64,000 nucleotides of DNA from Sphingomonas caeni (GTDB lineage Bacteria; Pseudomonadota; Alphaproteobacteria; Sphingomonadales; Sphingomonadaceae), in assembly GCF_026013415.1 (NCBI RefSeq), contig NZ_JAPDOK010000005.1:248001-312000 (forward strand). The letters run 5' to 3'. Positions 20,571 through 29,868 of this stretch are shown here, one piece after another. Numbering within the stretch: the first letter of the stretch is position 1; each line of letters opens with the position of its first letter. The position numbers were made by a program, and so were the translations under genes. The notes below the pieces were generated by a model that was not told the DNA's origin, did no database searches, and saw only the letters and a program-made list of their open reading frames with translations.

Positions 20571-21775
20571 AACGCTTCTTCGCCAATTCCCGGCTGCTCT
20601 CCGGTGCGGACTCGCTCTCGATCGATGGCGACACCATCGTCGCGGACGTCCAGGACGACGCCGAAGTCATCGACTGCGCCAAGCTCGCCCGGAACGGCGG
20701 CATCCTCGCCCCCGGCATCATCGATCTCGGGGTGTTCGCGGTCGACCGCAAGGCGTGCCGCGCGGGCGGGATCACCCGGGTCGGCCTCATGCCCGATCAG
20801 TCCCCGGTGCTCGACGATCCCGGCATCGTCCGCCGCGCCGCGCTGATGGGCAAGCCCGACCTCTGGGTCCACCCCCTCGCCGCAGCGACCCAGGGCCTTG
20901 CCGGCGCCGACCTCGCCGAAATGGCGATCAACGCCGCCGCCGGGGCCCGCGCGGTCGCCACCGGCCGCCGCTGGATTTCGGACTCGGGCGTGATGCGCAA
21001 GGTGCTGGCCTATGCCCGCGATTGCGGGCTAACGGTCATCGCCCACGCCGAGGATAGCGGCCTCACCGCCAACGCCGTCGCGACCGAAGGCGAGACCGCA
21101 ATGCGCCTCGGTCTCGCCGCCGCCCCCAGCATCGCCGAAGCGCTCGCCATCGCGCGCGATGTGGCGCTGGCCGAAGAAACCGGCGCCCGCCTCCATTTCC
21201 GCCAGGTCACCACCGCCGCCGGCTTCGATCTGATCCGCCGCGCCAAGGCCCGCGGCCTGCCCGTCACCTGCGGCATCACCCCCGCGCATCTGCTGCTGTC
21301 GGACATCGACATCTTGGATTTCCGCACCTTCGCGCACCTCTCGCCGCCGCTGCGCGCCGAATCCGACCGCCAGGCCGCGCTCGCCGCGCTGGCGGACGGC
21401 ACGATCGACGTCCTCGCCTCGGGCCACGATCCGCGCGGCCCCGAGGAGAAGCGCCTGCCCTTCGCCGATTCGGAGCCCGGCATGTCGGGCACCGAGACAC
21501 TGTTCGCGCTCGGCATGACGCTCGTCCACAACGGCACGATCGACCTGCCCCGCCTGTTCGAGCTGCTCGCGCGCAACCCGGCGCGCATCCTCGGCGTCGA
21601 TGCCGGCGCGCTCGAACCCGGCCTCGCCGCCGACATCGTCCTGATCGATCCCGACGCGCCGTGGCAGATCTCCGGCGCCGAGATGCACGCCCGCGCCGGC
21701 AACACGCCGTTCGACGGGATGCCGGTCCAGGGCAAGGTGATCAAGCTGTGGAAGGGCGGGCGCGAGATCGCCTGA
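20567..21775 (+). CDS. dihydroorotase-like protein lacking catalytic metal ligands (PyrC'/PyrX type)
   Basis: A 402-residue amidohydrolase-fold protein in the position of pyrC, coupled to pyrB by ATGA. Canonical dihydroorotase has a DxHxHxR motif after strand 1; here the segment reads [16 protein letters not shown], with no His pair. The later ATDHAPH motif is ASGHDPR, which replaces the catalytic Asp with Gly and the final His with Arg. HAED and the general barrel pattern remain. By analogy to the inactive PyrC' of pseudomonads (established knowledge) it probably assembles with and stabilises PyrB rather than hydrolysing dihydroorotate. A true dihydroorotase should lie elsewhere. Confidence 0.9.
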   Translation: MKRFFANSRLLSGADSLSIDGDTIVADVQDDAEVIDCAKLARNGGILAPGIIDLGVFAVDRKACRAGGITRVGLMPDQSPVLDDPGIVRRAALMGKPDLWVHPLAAATQGLAGADLAEMAINAAAGARAVATGRRWISDSGVMRKVLAYARDCGLTVIAHAEDSGLTANAVATEGETAMRLGLAAAPSIAEALAIARDVALAEETGARLHFRQVTTAAGFDLIRRAKARGLPVTCGITPAHLLLSDIDILDFRTFAHLSPPLRAESDRQAALAALADGTIDVLASGHDPRGPEEKRLPFADSEPGMSGTETLFALGMTLVHNGTIDLPRLFELLARNPARILGVDAGALEPGLAADIVLIDPDAPWQISGAEMHARAGNTPFDGMPVQGKVIKLWKGGREIA

Positions 21776-21815
21776 GCGGGTTGGAAATGTTGGATTCCGG
21801 CGCCGTGAATCAAAA

Positions 21816-21840
21816 GGGGCCCGGAAAACCGCCGGACCCC
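21816..21840. terminator. hairpin between pyrC' and the SPOR-domain gene
   Basis: GGGGCCCGG (21816-21824) pairs imperfectly with CCGGACCCC (21832-21840) across a short A-rich loop, between two convergent genes. It probably ends transcription from both sides. Confidence 0.55.
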
Positions 21841-21866
21841 CTAACTTTCCTAACGTTCGACGCCGC

Positions 21867-23264
21867 TCAGCGCGACGCCAGCCGCGTTTCGTTCGGGCGA
21901 ATCCAGCTCGCGACGCGGTCGCCGGCACCGGCCCGCACGAAGCAGGTCTGGCCGCTCGCGCGCACCGTCCGGCACAGCGAATCGGCATCGTTGCGCGCAA
22001 AGCCGCCGACCGACAGGCGATAGAAATTGCCCGCGCCGGTGCTGATGTTCGCGCCCTGCGGCGTGTGGCGGCCCAGCGCCGGGATACGGCGCGAGGTCCG
22101 CGCCCAGGCATCGCGGGCGACGCCCGGGCTGTCATAGGCGCCGAGCTGGACGTAGAAATTGCCCTTGGCATAGCTCACCCGCTGCGGCGCGGCGGCGGGA
22201 ACGCGCACCGCGGCAACGCGGGCCGCGGCCGGACGCACGACCGAAAGCGGCGCCGGACGAACCGGGGTCAGCGAAACCGCCTGGACGATCTCCGCACGCG
22301 GGCCGAACACGACCGACGGCGTGGTGCCGGCGACGGCGACAGGCTCAACGCCAGATTCAACGGGCGTCTGAGGCTCGACCGCGGCGACATCGACGCCCGT
22401 CTCGGCGCTCACCTGCGTTGCCACTTCGGCGGCGTTGCTGGGCGTTCCGGGCATATAGGTGTCGACCGGATCGGGCACCGGCACCGGCGCGGGCACCTCT
22501 GCTGCGGCGACTCCGACATTGGGGTTCGCGACCACCAGCGCCAGCGCAGTCGGCTGGCCGGCATCCTGGATCGGACGCACGCCGAGCAGCGACGCGACCT
22601 GGTCATAGGCGTTGGCCGGGCGCGCGAAGCTCGCCCATTGCATGATCCGCGCATCGACATCGGCGGGCGACAGATCGATCGACGCGACCGTCTTGGCGTC
22701 GGCCCAGCGCCCGGCGAGCGCGAGGCTCAGCGCGAGGTTCTGGCGGGTCTTGGGGCTGGCATCGGCCGCGCGCGAAGCGGGCTCGAGGATCTCGATGGCG
22801 CGCATCGGATCGCCGGCCAGCGCATAGGCGAGGCCGCGATCGCTCGCCGCGATATTGTCATGCGCGTCGAGCGTATGGCGCGCGCCCGACCAGTCGCCCT
22901 GCGCGATCTGCGACAGCGCGAGGTTGAGCGCGACGGGGCCATTGTTCGGATCGAGCGTCAGCGCATCGGTCAGCGCCTGCCGCGCCGAGACGAAGCGCCC
23001 CGCGAGCAGATAGGCCTGCCCCAGCAGCGCGCGATATTCGGCAACGTTGGGCGCGAAGGAGACCGCGAGCTCGGCATGCTGCACGGCCTTGTCGGCCTTG
23101 CGCTTCGCCATGTATTTCCGCGCGGCGGCGGCTTCGCTCGCGGCACGCTTGGGGTTCTCGGCCGACGCGGCGGAGGCCATCATGCCCGGGAACGCGGCAC
23201 CGCCGACGGCTCCCGTCAGCACGAGCGCGGAAAGCCCGATCGAGAGCAACATACGGGTCTTCAT
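21867..23264 (-). CDS. TPR and SPOR domain envelope protein
   Basis: A 465-residue exported protein. After an N-terminal signal (MKTRMLLSIGLSALVLTGAV) come tetratricopeptide-like helices over about residues 45-210 (AEYRALLGQAYLLAGRFVSARQ; DPNNGPVALNLALSQ), then a Pro/Val/Ala-rich linker to about 365, and a C-terminal SPOR domain (KGNFYVQLGAYDSPGVARDAW ... FYRLSVGGF). SPOR domains bind denuded peptidoglycan at the division septum. ATG overlaps the stop of the RHH gene (ATGA), so it is the third gene of the ParA operon. A septal or cell-wall role linked to ParA positioning is inference. Confidence 0.86.
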   Translation of the reverse strand: MKTRMLLSIGLSALVLTGAVGGAAFPGMMASAASAENPKRAASEAAAARKYMAKRKADKAVQHAELAVSFAPNVAEYRALLGQAYLLAGRFVSARQALTDALTLDPNNGPVALNLALSQIAQGDWSGARHTLDAHDNIAASDRGLAYALAGDPMRAIEILEPASRAADASPKTRQNLALSLALAGRWADAKTVASIDLSPADVDARIMQWASFARPANAYDQVASLLGVRPIQDAGQPTALALVVANPNVGVAAAEVPAPVPVPDPVDTYMPGTPSNAAEVATQVSAETGVDVAAVEPQTPVESGVEPVAVAGTTPSVVFGPRAEIVQAVSLTPVRPAPLSVVRPAAARVAAVRVPAAAPQRVSYAKGNFYVQLGAYDSPGVARDAWARTSRRIPALGRHTPQGANISTGAGNFYRLSVGGFARNDADSLCRTVRASGQTCFVRAGAGDRVASWIRPNETRLASR

Positions 23265-23863
23265 GATCCAGTCCTTCCACCCCGCGCGGAAAGCTGGGTC
23301 GCCAGCGTGTCCACGTCGGTCAGCGATTCGAGAAAAGCGTCGAGCGCCTCGGTCACCAGTTGCTGCGCCGAACGATTGGTGACCGCCGATGCGAGGCGCA
23401 GGCGCAGGTGGCGGTCGGTATCGAGCCGCAGCGTGAACGCGGCCTTGGATTTGCTGCTACTCACCTCGCGCGCGACGCGGGCGAGCGTGCCCTGCGTGAC
23501 GATCGCCTTGGGTGCGGGAGCCGCGGCGGGCGCGGGCGTGAAGACGGGCTCGGGCTCGGCCTGGACCGCCGGCTGCCCGGATTTTTGGGGCGTGAACTGC
23601 TCGGCCAGCACGTCGCGCTGGCGCAGTACCTCGGGCTCGGGAGCTTCGATCGGCGCCGAGGGCGGCACCGCGACGGGGGCGACGGGCGCGACCGGCTGGT
23701 GCGCCTGGACGAATTCCTCGCCCATGTCGTTCCAGCCCAGATCGTCCTGGCTGGGGGTGAGCGACACATAACCCTGCGGCCGCATCGCGGGGCGGGCATG
23801 GCCCTTGCGGGCGAGCAGGCTCGACGAGAGCGAGGCCATCGGCTTGGGGGTCCCGAAGCTCAT
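23261..23863 (-). CDS. ParA-partner-like protein with C-terminal ribbon-helix-helix
   Basis: A 200-residue protein. The C-terminal 45 residues (AAFTLRLDTDRHLRLRLASA, then NRSAQQLVTEALDAFLESL) have the beta-strand/helix/helix pattern of a ribbon-helix-helix DNA-binding fold. The middle is Pro/Ala/Val-rich and probably disordered. The N-terminus holds a short basic peptide (SSSLLARKGHARPAMRPQG) of the kind by which ParB-type partners stimulate ParA ATPase; that role is inference. ATG at 23863 overlaps the ParA stop (TGATG). It fits the centromere-binding or cargo-adaptor slot of a ParA system. Confidence 0.72.
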   Translation of the reverse strand: MSFGTPKPMASLSSSLLARKGHARPAMRPQGYVSLTPSQDDLGWNDMGEEFVQAHQPVAPVAPVAVPPSAPIEAPEPEVLRQRDVLAEQFTPQKSGQPAVQAEPEPVFTPAPAAAPAPKAIVTQGTLARVAREVSSSKSKAAFTLRLDTDRHLRLRLASAVTNRSAQQLVTEALDAFLESLTDVDTLATQLSARGGRTGS

Positions 23864-24579
23864 CACGACACCACCCGGCGGCCAAAGCCGCCTGCCGGGC
23901 GCGCCGCGCCATAGTGATTGACCTGCGCCGCGGGGGCCGTGAACACGGTCCGGCGGAAATTCTTCTCGAGCCGGTCGTTGATATAGCCCCACAGCTCGGT
24001 GATTTCCTGTGCCGAGCGGCTGTTCGGATCGGTTTCCATCACGGTGCGCCCGTCGATCATCGACGAGGCGAAATCGGTGCGGTGATGGATCGTGATCGGC
24101 GCGACCGTGCCGTGCTGCGACAGCGCGACCGCGGCTTCGGAAGTGATCCGCGCCTTGGGCGTCGCGCCATTGACGACGAAGATCAGCGGCTTGCCCGCGC
24201 GGTCGCACAGATCGACCGTGGCGCCGACGGCGCGAAGGTCGTGCGGGCTCGGCCGGGTCGGGATGACGATCAGCTCGGCCACCTGGATGACGCTCTGGAT
24301 CGCCATGGTGATGGCGGGCGGCGTATCGATCACCGCGGTGCGGAAACCCTGCTGGCGCAGCACCTCGAGATCGGCTGCAAGCCGCGCGACCGTGGTCTGG
24401 GCGAAGGCCGGAAACTCGGTGTCGCGCTCATTCCACCAGTCGGACAGCGATCCTTGCGGATCGATGTCGATCAGGACGACGGGTCCGCAACCAGCCCGCT
24501 GTGCCTGCACCGCCAGGTGCCCGGACAGCGTGGTCTTTCCCGAACCACCTTTCTGCGATGCCATCGCCAGGACGCGCAT
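23863..24579 (-). CDS. orphan ParA-family ATPase
   Basis: A 238-residue ParA/MinD-type ATPase. The deviant Walker A QKGGSGKTT (residues 9-17) with its signature Lys, Walker A' VVLIDIDPQGSLSDWW and Walker B FRTAVIDTPPA are intact, so dimerisation and DNA-dependent patterning on the nucleoid are likely. There is no parB or replication gene beside it; instead the operon continues with an RHH protein and a TPR-SPOR protein. This marks it as an orphan ParA for positioning a cellular cargo rather than a plasmid or chromosome partition gene. The C-terminal 30 residues beyond the fold are Arg/Gly/Ala-rich. Confidence 0.92.
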   Translation of the reverse strand: MRVLAMASQKGGSGKTTLSGHLAVQAQRAGCGPVVLIDIDPQGSLSDWWNERDTEFPAFAQTTVARLAADLEVLRQQGFRTAVIDTPPAITMAIQSVIQVAELIVIPTRPSPHDLRAVGATVDLCDRAGKPLIFVVNGATPKARITSEAAVALSQHGTVAPITIHHRTDFASSMIDGRTVMETDPNSRSAQEITELWGYINDRLEKNFRRTVFTAPAAQVNHYGAARPAGGFGRRVVS

Positions 24580-24755
24580 GTACCCCTAAACTCCCGGTAA
24601 TCCCTGGAAACGAAGTGCCACGGCGGGAGATAAGAAGAGGTTAACGCGTTCCGCACCGGGACTCTTCCCCCTCCCGCGCGGCGTAAGGATTTCTTTCACA
24701 ATCGATGGTTAACTGTCACTTATCCATGGTTGCGGGGGCGCGGGAGTTTTTTGCG

Positions 24756-25769
24756 ATGAAGTCTGTCTGGTTGGCCGCAATGGCCGGCTCTTGCGTGATC
24801 GCGGCGATGCCCGCCCATGCGCAGGTTTCCGAGGACGAGCAGGTCAAGCAAGGCGTCGAAGCCTGGGAACGCGGCGACTACCGGGCCGCGGTCGACAAGT
24901 GGCGCGGCCCCGCGATCGCCGGCAACCCCGATGCGCAGTTCAATCTCGGCCAGGCCTATAAGCTCGGCCGCGGCGTTGCCGCCGATCTCAACATGGCCGA
25001 GGACTGGTACCGCAAGGCGGCGCTGCGCGGTCATCCGCAGGCAGAGGATAATTATGGCCTCGCCCTGTTCCAGAACGGCAAGCGCGCCGAGGCGGTGCCC
25101 TGGCTCGAAAAATCGGCCAATCGCGGCGAGCCGCGCGCGCAGTTCGTGCTCGGCACCATGTATTTCAACGGCGACGGCGTCGAGCGCGACTGGGTGCGCG
25201 CCTATGCGCTGATGGTCCGCGCGTCGCAGTCTGGCCTGCCCCAGGCCTCGGCCGCGCTCGCGCAGATGGACAAATATATCTCGCTGCAGGATCGCCAGCA
25301 GGGTCTCGCGCTCGCGCGCACGTACGAAGATATGGCGAACCGCCCGCAGCCGCCCGTCGACTATTCGCGCCCCGCGACCCAGCCGACCCGCGTCGCCGCC
25401 ACGACGACCCAGCCGAACCGCCGGTCGCCGCAGCAGAACGGAACGCTCCCTGCCATCCAGCCGCGCCCGACGCCCACACCCACGCCCCCGCCGACCCAGG
25501 TCGCGGCGGTCAACAAGCCCCCGGTCGTACGTCCGCCCGTCACGGCGCCCGTCCGCGACGGCGGCTGGCGCGTCCAGCTCGGCGCGTTCGGCGATCCGAA
25601 CAACGCGCGCAAGCTCTGGGGCCAGGTCGCGGGCCGCTTCCCGGGCCGCCAGGTCTATTATGTGAAGTCGGGCAGCCTGACCAAGGTGCTCGTCGGCCCC
25701 TTCGCCTCGCGCGCCGAGGCTGCCGGCAGCTGCCGCGGGGTCAGCCCCTGCGTGCCCGTTTCGAACTAA
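24756..25769 (+). CDS. Sel1-repeat and SPOR domain protein
   Basis: A 337-residue exported protein. A signal peptide ends near AHAQVSEDE (residue 24). Sel1-like repeats follow over residues about 30-190 (GNPDAQFNLGQAYKLGRGV; GEPRAQFVLGTMYFNGDGV), then a Pro/Thr-rich linker (PTPTPTPPPTQ) and a C-terminal SPOR domain (GGWRVQLGAFGDPNNARKLW). ATG at 24756 is chosen for GGGAG 9 bases upstream and the clean signal sequence; the frame extends 17 codons further. It is divergent from the ParA operon, which ends in another SPOR protein, so the two probably act on septal peptidoglycan together (inference). Confidence 0.86.
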   Translation: MKSVWLAAMAGSCVIAAMPAHAQVSEDEQVKQGVEAWERGDYRAAVDKWRGPAIAGNPDAQFNLGQAYKLGRGVAADLNMAEDWYRKAALRGHPQAEDNYGLALFQNGKRAEAVPWLEKSANRGEPRAQFVLGTMYFNGDGVERDWVRAYALMVRASQSGLPQASAALAQMDKYISLQDRQQGLALARTYEDMANRPQPPVDYSRPATQPTRVAATTTQPNRRSPQQNGTLPAIQPRPTPTPTPPPTQVAAVNKPPVVRPPVTAPVRDGGWRVQLGAFGDPNNARKLWGQVAGRFPGRQVYYVKSGSLTKVLVGPFASRAEAAGSCRGVSPCVPVSN

Positions 25770-25892
25770 ACTCCTTCTCCTTTTAGGAGAAGGAAGGGGC
25801 CCGCCGCGAAGCGGTGGGAAGGATGAGGACAGACCGCCCTCACCCTTCCGCAAGCTGCGCTTGCTCCCTCCCTCTCCCAATGGGAGCGGAAT
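25770..25892. repeat. intergenic repeat-like element with terminator hairpin
   Basis: The segment opens with CCTTCTCC-TTTTA-GGAGAAGG (25773-25793), a perfect 8-base hairpin that can end the Sel1/SPOR transcript. It continues with CT-rich and GA-rich blocks and ends in a second small hairpin built on CTCCCAATGGGAG. The composition matches a class of dispersed intergenic elements in proteobacteria; that part is from memory of the pattern, not a search. Confidence 0.5.
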
Positions 25893-26768
25893 TTACGCCA
25901 AAGCCGGCTCGATGATGATCGGCGCGTCAGCCACCAGCTCGCCCTCGATGAACGCCAGCAAGTCCGCATTGATGATATCGGCATGCGTCGTGCACATCCC
26001 GTGCGGCAGGCCCGGATAGACCTTGAGCGTGCCCTGCCGGAGCAAATTGATCCCGATCAGCGCCGAATCGGCGATCGGCACGATCTGGTCGTCATCGCCG
26101 TGCATCAGCAGCACCGGCACGTCGATCGCCTTCAGATCCTCGGTGAAGTCGGTTTCGGAAAAGGCCTTGATGCAGTCGTAATGCGCCTTGGCGCCGCCGA
26201 TCATGCCCTGGCGCCACCAATTGTCGATCACGCCCTGCGAGACCTGCGCGCCCGGGCGGTTATAGCCGTAGAAAGGCCCGCTCGGCAGGTCACGATAGAA
26301 TTGCGCGCGATTGGCGGCGAGCGCGGCGCGCAGGCCATCGAAGGCCTCGATCGGCGTGCCGCCCGGATTGGCGTCGGACTTGACCATCACCGGCGGCACC
26401 GCGCCGATCAGCACCGCCTTGGCGACCCGGCCCGGCTCGGCGCGCGCGACATAATGCGCCACCTCGCCGCCGCCCGTCGAATGGCCGACATGGATCGCGT
26501 CCCGCAGATCGAGCGCGCTGGCAAGCGCCTTCACGTCCGCGGCATAGGTGTCCATCTCGTTGCCCGTATCGGTCTGCGACGAACGGCCATGACCGCGCCG
26601 GTCATGCGCGATCACGCGATAGCCCTTTTCGAGGAAGAACAGCATCTGCGCGTCCCAATCGTCGGCGCTCAGCGGCCAGCCATGGTGGAAGACGATCGGC
26701 TGCGCATCCTTCGCACCCCAATCCTTGTAGAAGATCTGGGTGCCGTCCTGAACCGTGATCATCGGCAT
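25893..26768 (-). CDS. alpha/beta hydrolase, non-haem haloperoxidase-like
   Basis: A 291-residue alpha/beta hydrolase close to the cofactor-free haloperoxidase/esterase group. The catalytic triad is visible: Ser in [13 protein letters not shown], Asp in [14 protein letters not shown] and His in [13 protein letters not shown]. The N-terminal [16 protein letters not shown] and [11 protein letters not shown] are typical. ATG at 26768 is used, with GAGGG about 12 bases upstream; a second ATG 6 bases further in is equally possible. The substrate is unknown. It stands alone. Confidence 0.89.
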   Translation of the reverse strand: MPMITVQDGTQIFYKDWGAKDAQPIVFHHGWPLSADDWDAQMLFFLEKGYRVIAHDRRGHGRSSQTDTGNEMDTYAADVKALASALDLRDAIHVGHSTGGGEVAHYVARAEPGRVAKAVLIGAVPPVMVKSDANPGGTPIEAFDGLRAALAANRAQFYRDLPSGPFYGYNRPGAQVSQGVIDNWWRQGMIGGAKAHYDCIKAFSETDFTEDLKAIDVPVLLMHGDDDQIVPIADSALIGINLLRQGTLKVYPGLPHGMCTTHADIINADLLAFIEGELVADAPIIIEPALA

Positions 26769-26920
26769 AGCATGAGCCCTCTCGACTGGCCGGCACGGGA
26801 GCGCCGGCATGGTTGCGTGGAATCGGCGATGCCGCCTGTCGCAGTCGAATCGGGGTCGGGCGGAGGCGCCGATGCGCTGGCGTTACGCGGTGATCGGGTC
26901 AGTTCAATTGCATTTCGAGG

Positions 26921-27331
26921 TTAGCCGGATGTTCGGGGTGCAATCGGCCGCGGCCCCGGCCATTCGGGGCGCGCACCGGGGTCCTCGACGGTCATGTTCG
27001 CCCCCTCGGTCGCGCGCAGCGGCACCGATTCCGGATCGAAGCCCTGAAGACAGAAGGCATTGACCCCGAAATGACCGGGCGCCGCGCGCTTGCGGTGGAA
27101 GACATAGATGCCGCAGCGGCTGCAGAAATGATGCTCCGCTACCCTGGTATTCCATTGATAGAGCGTCAGATGCTCGCGCCCCGCGGTCAACCTCAGCGCC
27201 GCTTCGGGCACCCTGGCCATCACCGCGTTGCGGATCGCGCACAGCGAACAGTCGCAGGTCGTCAGCTCGGCGATCTCGAAATCGACCTCGAAGCGCACCG
27301 CGCCGCAATGGCAGGCACCGCGATAGCTCAT
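26921..27331 (-). CDS. GFA-family (glutathione-dependent formaldehyde-activating-like) protein
   Basis: A 136-residue zinc protein of the GFA/CENP-V family. Zinc ligands are GACHCGAVRFEV (residues 5-16), TTCDCSLCAIRNAV and FCSRCGIYVFHRKR. The original formaldehyde-activating activity belongs to one member; most homologues are uncharacterised. Its ATG overlaps the stop of the PhzF gene (ATGA), so it is the last gene of the serB-GNAT-phzF-GFA minus-strand unit. The longer frame upstream is non-protein-like. Confidence 0.86.
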   Translation of the reverse strand: MSYRGACHCGAVRFEVDFEIAELTTCDCSLCAIRNAVMARVPEAALRLTAGREHLTLYQWNTRVAEHHFCSRCGIYVFHRKRAAPGHFGVNAFCLQGFDPESVPLRATEGANMTVEDPGARPEWPGPRPIAPRTSG

Positions 27332-28116
27332 AGCCGGGCCCGCCCTTCGAGGAAGAAGACGCAGCCGCCCTCGAGCTCGACACGGTCGCCGATGAGGCGG
27401 CAGATCACCTCGCCGCCGCGCCGCGATGCCTGCCACGCGCGAAATTCCGATTTGCCCAGCCGCGCCGCCCAATAGGGCGCGAGCATGCAGTGCGCCGCCC
27501 CGGTCACGGGGTCCTCGTTGATGCCCTTGGCCGGCGCGAAATAGCGGCTGACGAAATCATGTGCGCCATCGCCCGGCGCGGTGACGATCACCCCCGGCCG
27601 GTCCATCGCGGCGACGCCCGCCATATCGGGCGCGAGCGCCCGCACCTGCGCCGCACTGGCGAGCACCGCAATATAGTTGAAGGCGTTGACGCGAACCTCA
27701 TCCGGACCCGCGCCGAGCGCTTCGGCCAGCCCCGCGGGCGCCGCGACGGACTCCGAGGGCCGCGCCGGGAAATCGAGGACATAGCCGCCGCCAGCCCGCC
27801 GCACCGCGAGCGGGCCGCTCGCCGAATGGAAGGTGACGCGCTCGCGCCCGGGCTCGAGCCGTTCCATCACCACCGCCGCGCTGGCCAGCGTCGCATGGCC
27901 GCACAGCGGCACCTCAACCGCGGGCGTGAACCAGCGCAACCGATAGTCCGCGCCCTCCGCGACGAGGAAGGCGGTCTCCGCGAGATTATTCTCCGCGGCG
28001 ATGGCCTGAAGCAGCGCATCGTCGGGATAGCCGGGCAGCACCATCACCGCCGCCGGATTGCCGCCGAACAGACGATCCGCGAAGGCATCGACCTGGAAGA
28101 TCGGGACTTCAGCCAT
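27328..28116 (-). CDS. PhzF-family phenazine biosynthesis-like isomerase
   Basis: A 262-residue protein of the PhzF/DapF-like fold. Marks are IFQVDAFADRLFGGNPAAVM at the N-terminus, the catalytic Glu in NNLAETAFLV (about residue 46), RWFTPAVEVPLCGHATLA, and GINEDPVTGAAHCMLAPYW in the second half. Most family members outside phenazine clusters have unknown substrates and no phenazine genes are present here. ATG at 28116 lies 8 bases inside the end of the GNAT gene; overlaps on both sides indicate tight coupling. Confidence 0.91.
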   Translation of the reverse strand: MAEVPIFQVDAFADRLFGGNPAAVMVLPGYPDDALLQAIAAENNLAETAFLVAEGADYRLRWFTPAVEVPLCGHATLASAAVVMERLEPGRERVTFHSASGPLAVRRAGGGYVLDFPARPSESVAAPAGLAEALGAGPDEVRVNAFNYIAVLASAAQVRALAPDMAGVAAMDRPGVIVTAPGDGAHDFVSRYFAPAKGINEDPVTGAAHCMLAPYWAARLGKSEFRAWQASRRGGEVICRLIGDRVELEGGCVFFLEGRARL

Positions 28117-29005
28117 TGGCGGACTCCATCGCCGTCGCGTCCTTCGCCTCCACCGGACCGGCCGACGGCGCATCAAGTTTTAGATGGACCGCCGCACCCG
28201 GCTCGCCGCGCACCTTGAACAGGCCGGTGGAGCGGGCATATTCCTCGAACCCGGCCTTGCGCAGCAGCGCCAGCGACGCGGCATTGTCGGGATGCGTCGC
28301 GACATGGACCTCGGGCACGCCGCGCCCGAACGTGTAGCCCAGAAACGCCTGCAGCGCCTCGCTCGCATAGCCCTGCCGCCATTCGCCCTTCGCCAGCAGG
28401 AAGGTGAGCCATGGCCGCGACATCGATCCGATCACGCCGATCACCCTCCCTTCGCGCTCGATGATGAAGACGTCGCTGGTCTCGGGCGGCAAAGCGCAGA
28501 GCCGCTCGAGCCATTGCCGGCTCTCCTCGATGGTGGCGTAGGGCGGCCGGTCCCAATAGCGCAGTGTCTCATCGTCGGAAAAGATCGCGTGGATCGCTTC
28601 CCCGTCCTCCCATTGGGGCCGCCGTAGCACGAGCCGCGCGGTGCGGATGCTTCTGGCGCGCACGCCAAGTCCCGCAGCCGGCGAAACGCCGCCCGGCTGA
28701 AAGCCCACACCCACCCACAAGATTGCACCGATCAGGAGAAGCGCCGGCACGGGCCCTCCCCAATGGGAGGCATCCGTTATGGCGTCCGCCGTCAGCACCG
28801 CCGCATCGAGATTGGACGGCAGCCTGTCCGAGGCGGAGCCCGCCGCGCGAAGCCCGGCCTCAACCCCCGCGGCCACGAGCGCCTCCGCCATCGCATAACC
28901 GATCGTCAGCGTCGCGAGGAACAGCGCCAGCCGGGTCAGCCCGCGCTTCCAGTTCAGCGCCACGCCGGCGCCGGACGAGCCATGCGGCGTCAAGTAAGGA
29001 CCCAC
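28109..29005 (-). CDS. GNAT acetyltransferase with N-terminal membrane region
   Basis: The C-terminal part (about residues 120-285) is a RimJ/RimL-type GNAT domain: TARLVLRRPQWEDGEAIHAIF at its start and the acetyl-CoA loop KGEWRQGYASEALQAFLGY with the R/Q-x-x-G-Y/F pattern. The first 115 residues are unusual for the family: two hydrophobic segments (LTRLALFLATLTIGYA and VPALLLIGAILWVGVGF) flank a soluble stretch. The start is uncertain; GTG at 29005 overlaps the serB stop by 16 bases, and TTG 28993 or GTG 28963 are alternatives. Without the N-terminal part it would be an ordinary cytoplasmic acetyltransferase. Confidence 0.8.
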   Translation of the reverse strand: MGPYLTPHGSSGAGVALNWKRGLTRLALFLATLTIGYAMAEALVAAGVEAGLRAAGSASDRLPSNLDAAVLTADAITDASHWGGPVPALLLIGAILWVGVGFQPGGVSPAAGLGVRARSIRTARLVLRRPQWEDGEAIHAIFSDDETLRYWDRPPYATIEESRQWLERLCALPPETSDVFIIEREGRVIGVIGSMSRPWLTFLLAKGEWRQGYASEALQAFLGYTFGRGVPEVHVATHPDNAASLALLRKAGFEEYARSTGLFKVRGEPGAAVHLKLDAPSAGPVEAKDATAMESANG

Positions 29006-29868
29006 TCCGCCCGAGAAATCCCCTGCGCGTAGAGCAACGCCGTCAGGTCGCCATGATCCACCCGTGCGCCCGCCGCCGCGGCGACGATCGGCTTGGCGTG
29101 ATAGGCGACCCCCAGCCCGGCCTTGCGGATCATCGCGAGGTCGTTGGCGCCGTCACCCACCGCCAGCGTATCCGCCAGGTCGAGCCCGCGCTCGGCCGCC
29201 GCGCCCAGCAGGCTGGCCTCCTTGGTCGAACTGTCGACGATCGGCTTGGCGACCTTGCCCATCAGCATCGCATTCTCGATCAGCAGCCGGTTGGCGATCA
29301 TCCGCTCGAACCCGATCCGCTCCCCCACCGGCTCGGCAAAGCGCGTAAACCCGCCCGAGACGAGCACGGTCAGCGCGCCCCGCGTCCGCATCGTCTTCAC
29401 CAGTGCCTCGGCGCCCGGCATCAGCCTCACCCGCTCGGCGAGGCAGCGGTCGATCGCGCCTTCCTCCAGCCCCTCGAGCAGCGCCACCCGCGCATCGAGC
29501 GCCTCGGCGAAATCGAGCTCGCCGCGCATCGCCCGCTCGGTCACCTCGGCGATCTGCGCCTTGATCCCGGCATAGTCGGCCAGTTCGTCGATGCATTCCA
29601 CGGTGATCATCGTCGAATCCATGTCCGCGACGAGCAGCTTCTTCTCACGGCCCGCCACCGGCTGGACGATCACGTCGGTCGCCGCAAACGCGCCCTCCAG
29701 ACCAGCCCGCGCCGCACCCGGATCATGCGCGAAATCGAGGTCCGCCGCCCTGCCCTGATCGAGCCAGCGCCAGCCGGCCGGCGCGCAGCCGGAACTCGCC
29801 AGCCGGTCCGCAGCCACGGACATTTCCCCGGCACTCAAAGCTTCTGCTACAAGCGTTGCTACGAACAT
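28990..29868 (-). CDS. serB: phosphoserine phosphatase
   Basis: SerB performs the last step of serine synthesis. The 292 residues include an N-terminal ACT-like region ([20 protein letters not shown]) and the HAD phosphatase core: nucleophile Asp in [20 protein letters not shown], the Thr/Ser of [15 protein letters not shown] and the acidic [17 protein letters not shown]. The ATG at 29868 shares bases with the divergent miaA start (29867), because both read the same CATG; the family length supports this start. It leads a minus-strand unit serB-GNAT-phzF-GFA. Confidence 0.93.
   Translation of the reverse strand: MFVATLVAEALSAGEMSVAADRLASSGCAPAGWRWLDQGRAADLDFAHDPGAARAGLEGAFAATDVIVQPVAGREKKLLVADMDSTMITVECIDELADYAGIKAQIAEVTERAMRGELDFAEALDARVALLEGLEEGAIDRCLAERVRLMPGAEALVKTMRTRGALTVLVSGGFTRFAEPVGERIGFERMIANRLLIENAMLMGKVAKPIVDSSTKEASLLGAAAERGLDLADTLAVGDGANDLAMIRKAGLGVAYHAKPIVAAAAGARVDHGDLTALLYAQGISRAEWVLT

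Noticed and set aside
23864..24208. N-terminal extension of the RHH protein within the ParA gene
   Set aside because: It is the antisense-like continuation of the frame inside ParA; ATG at 23863 overlaps the ParA stop and opens a sensible protein.
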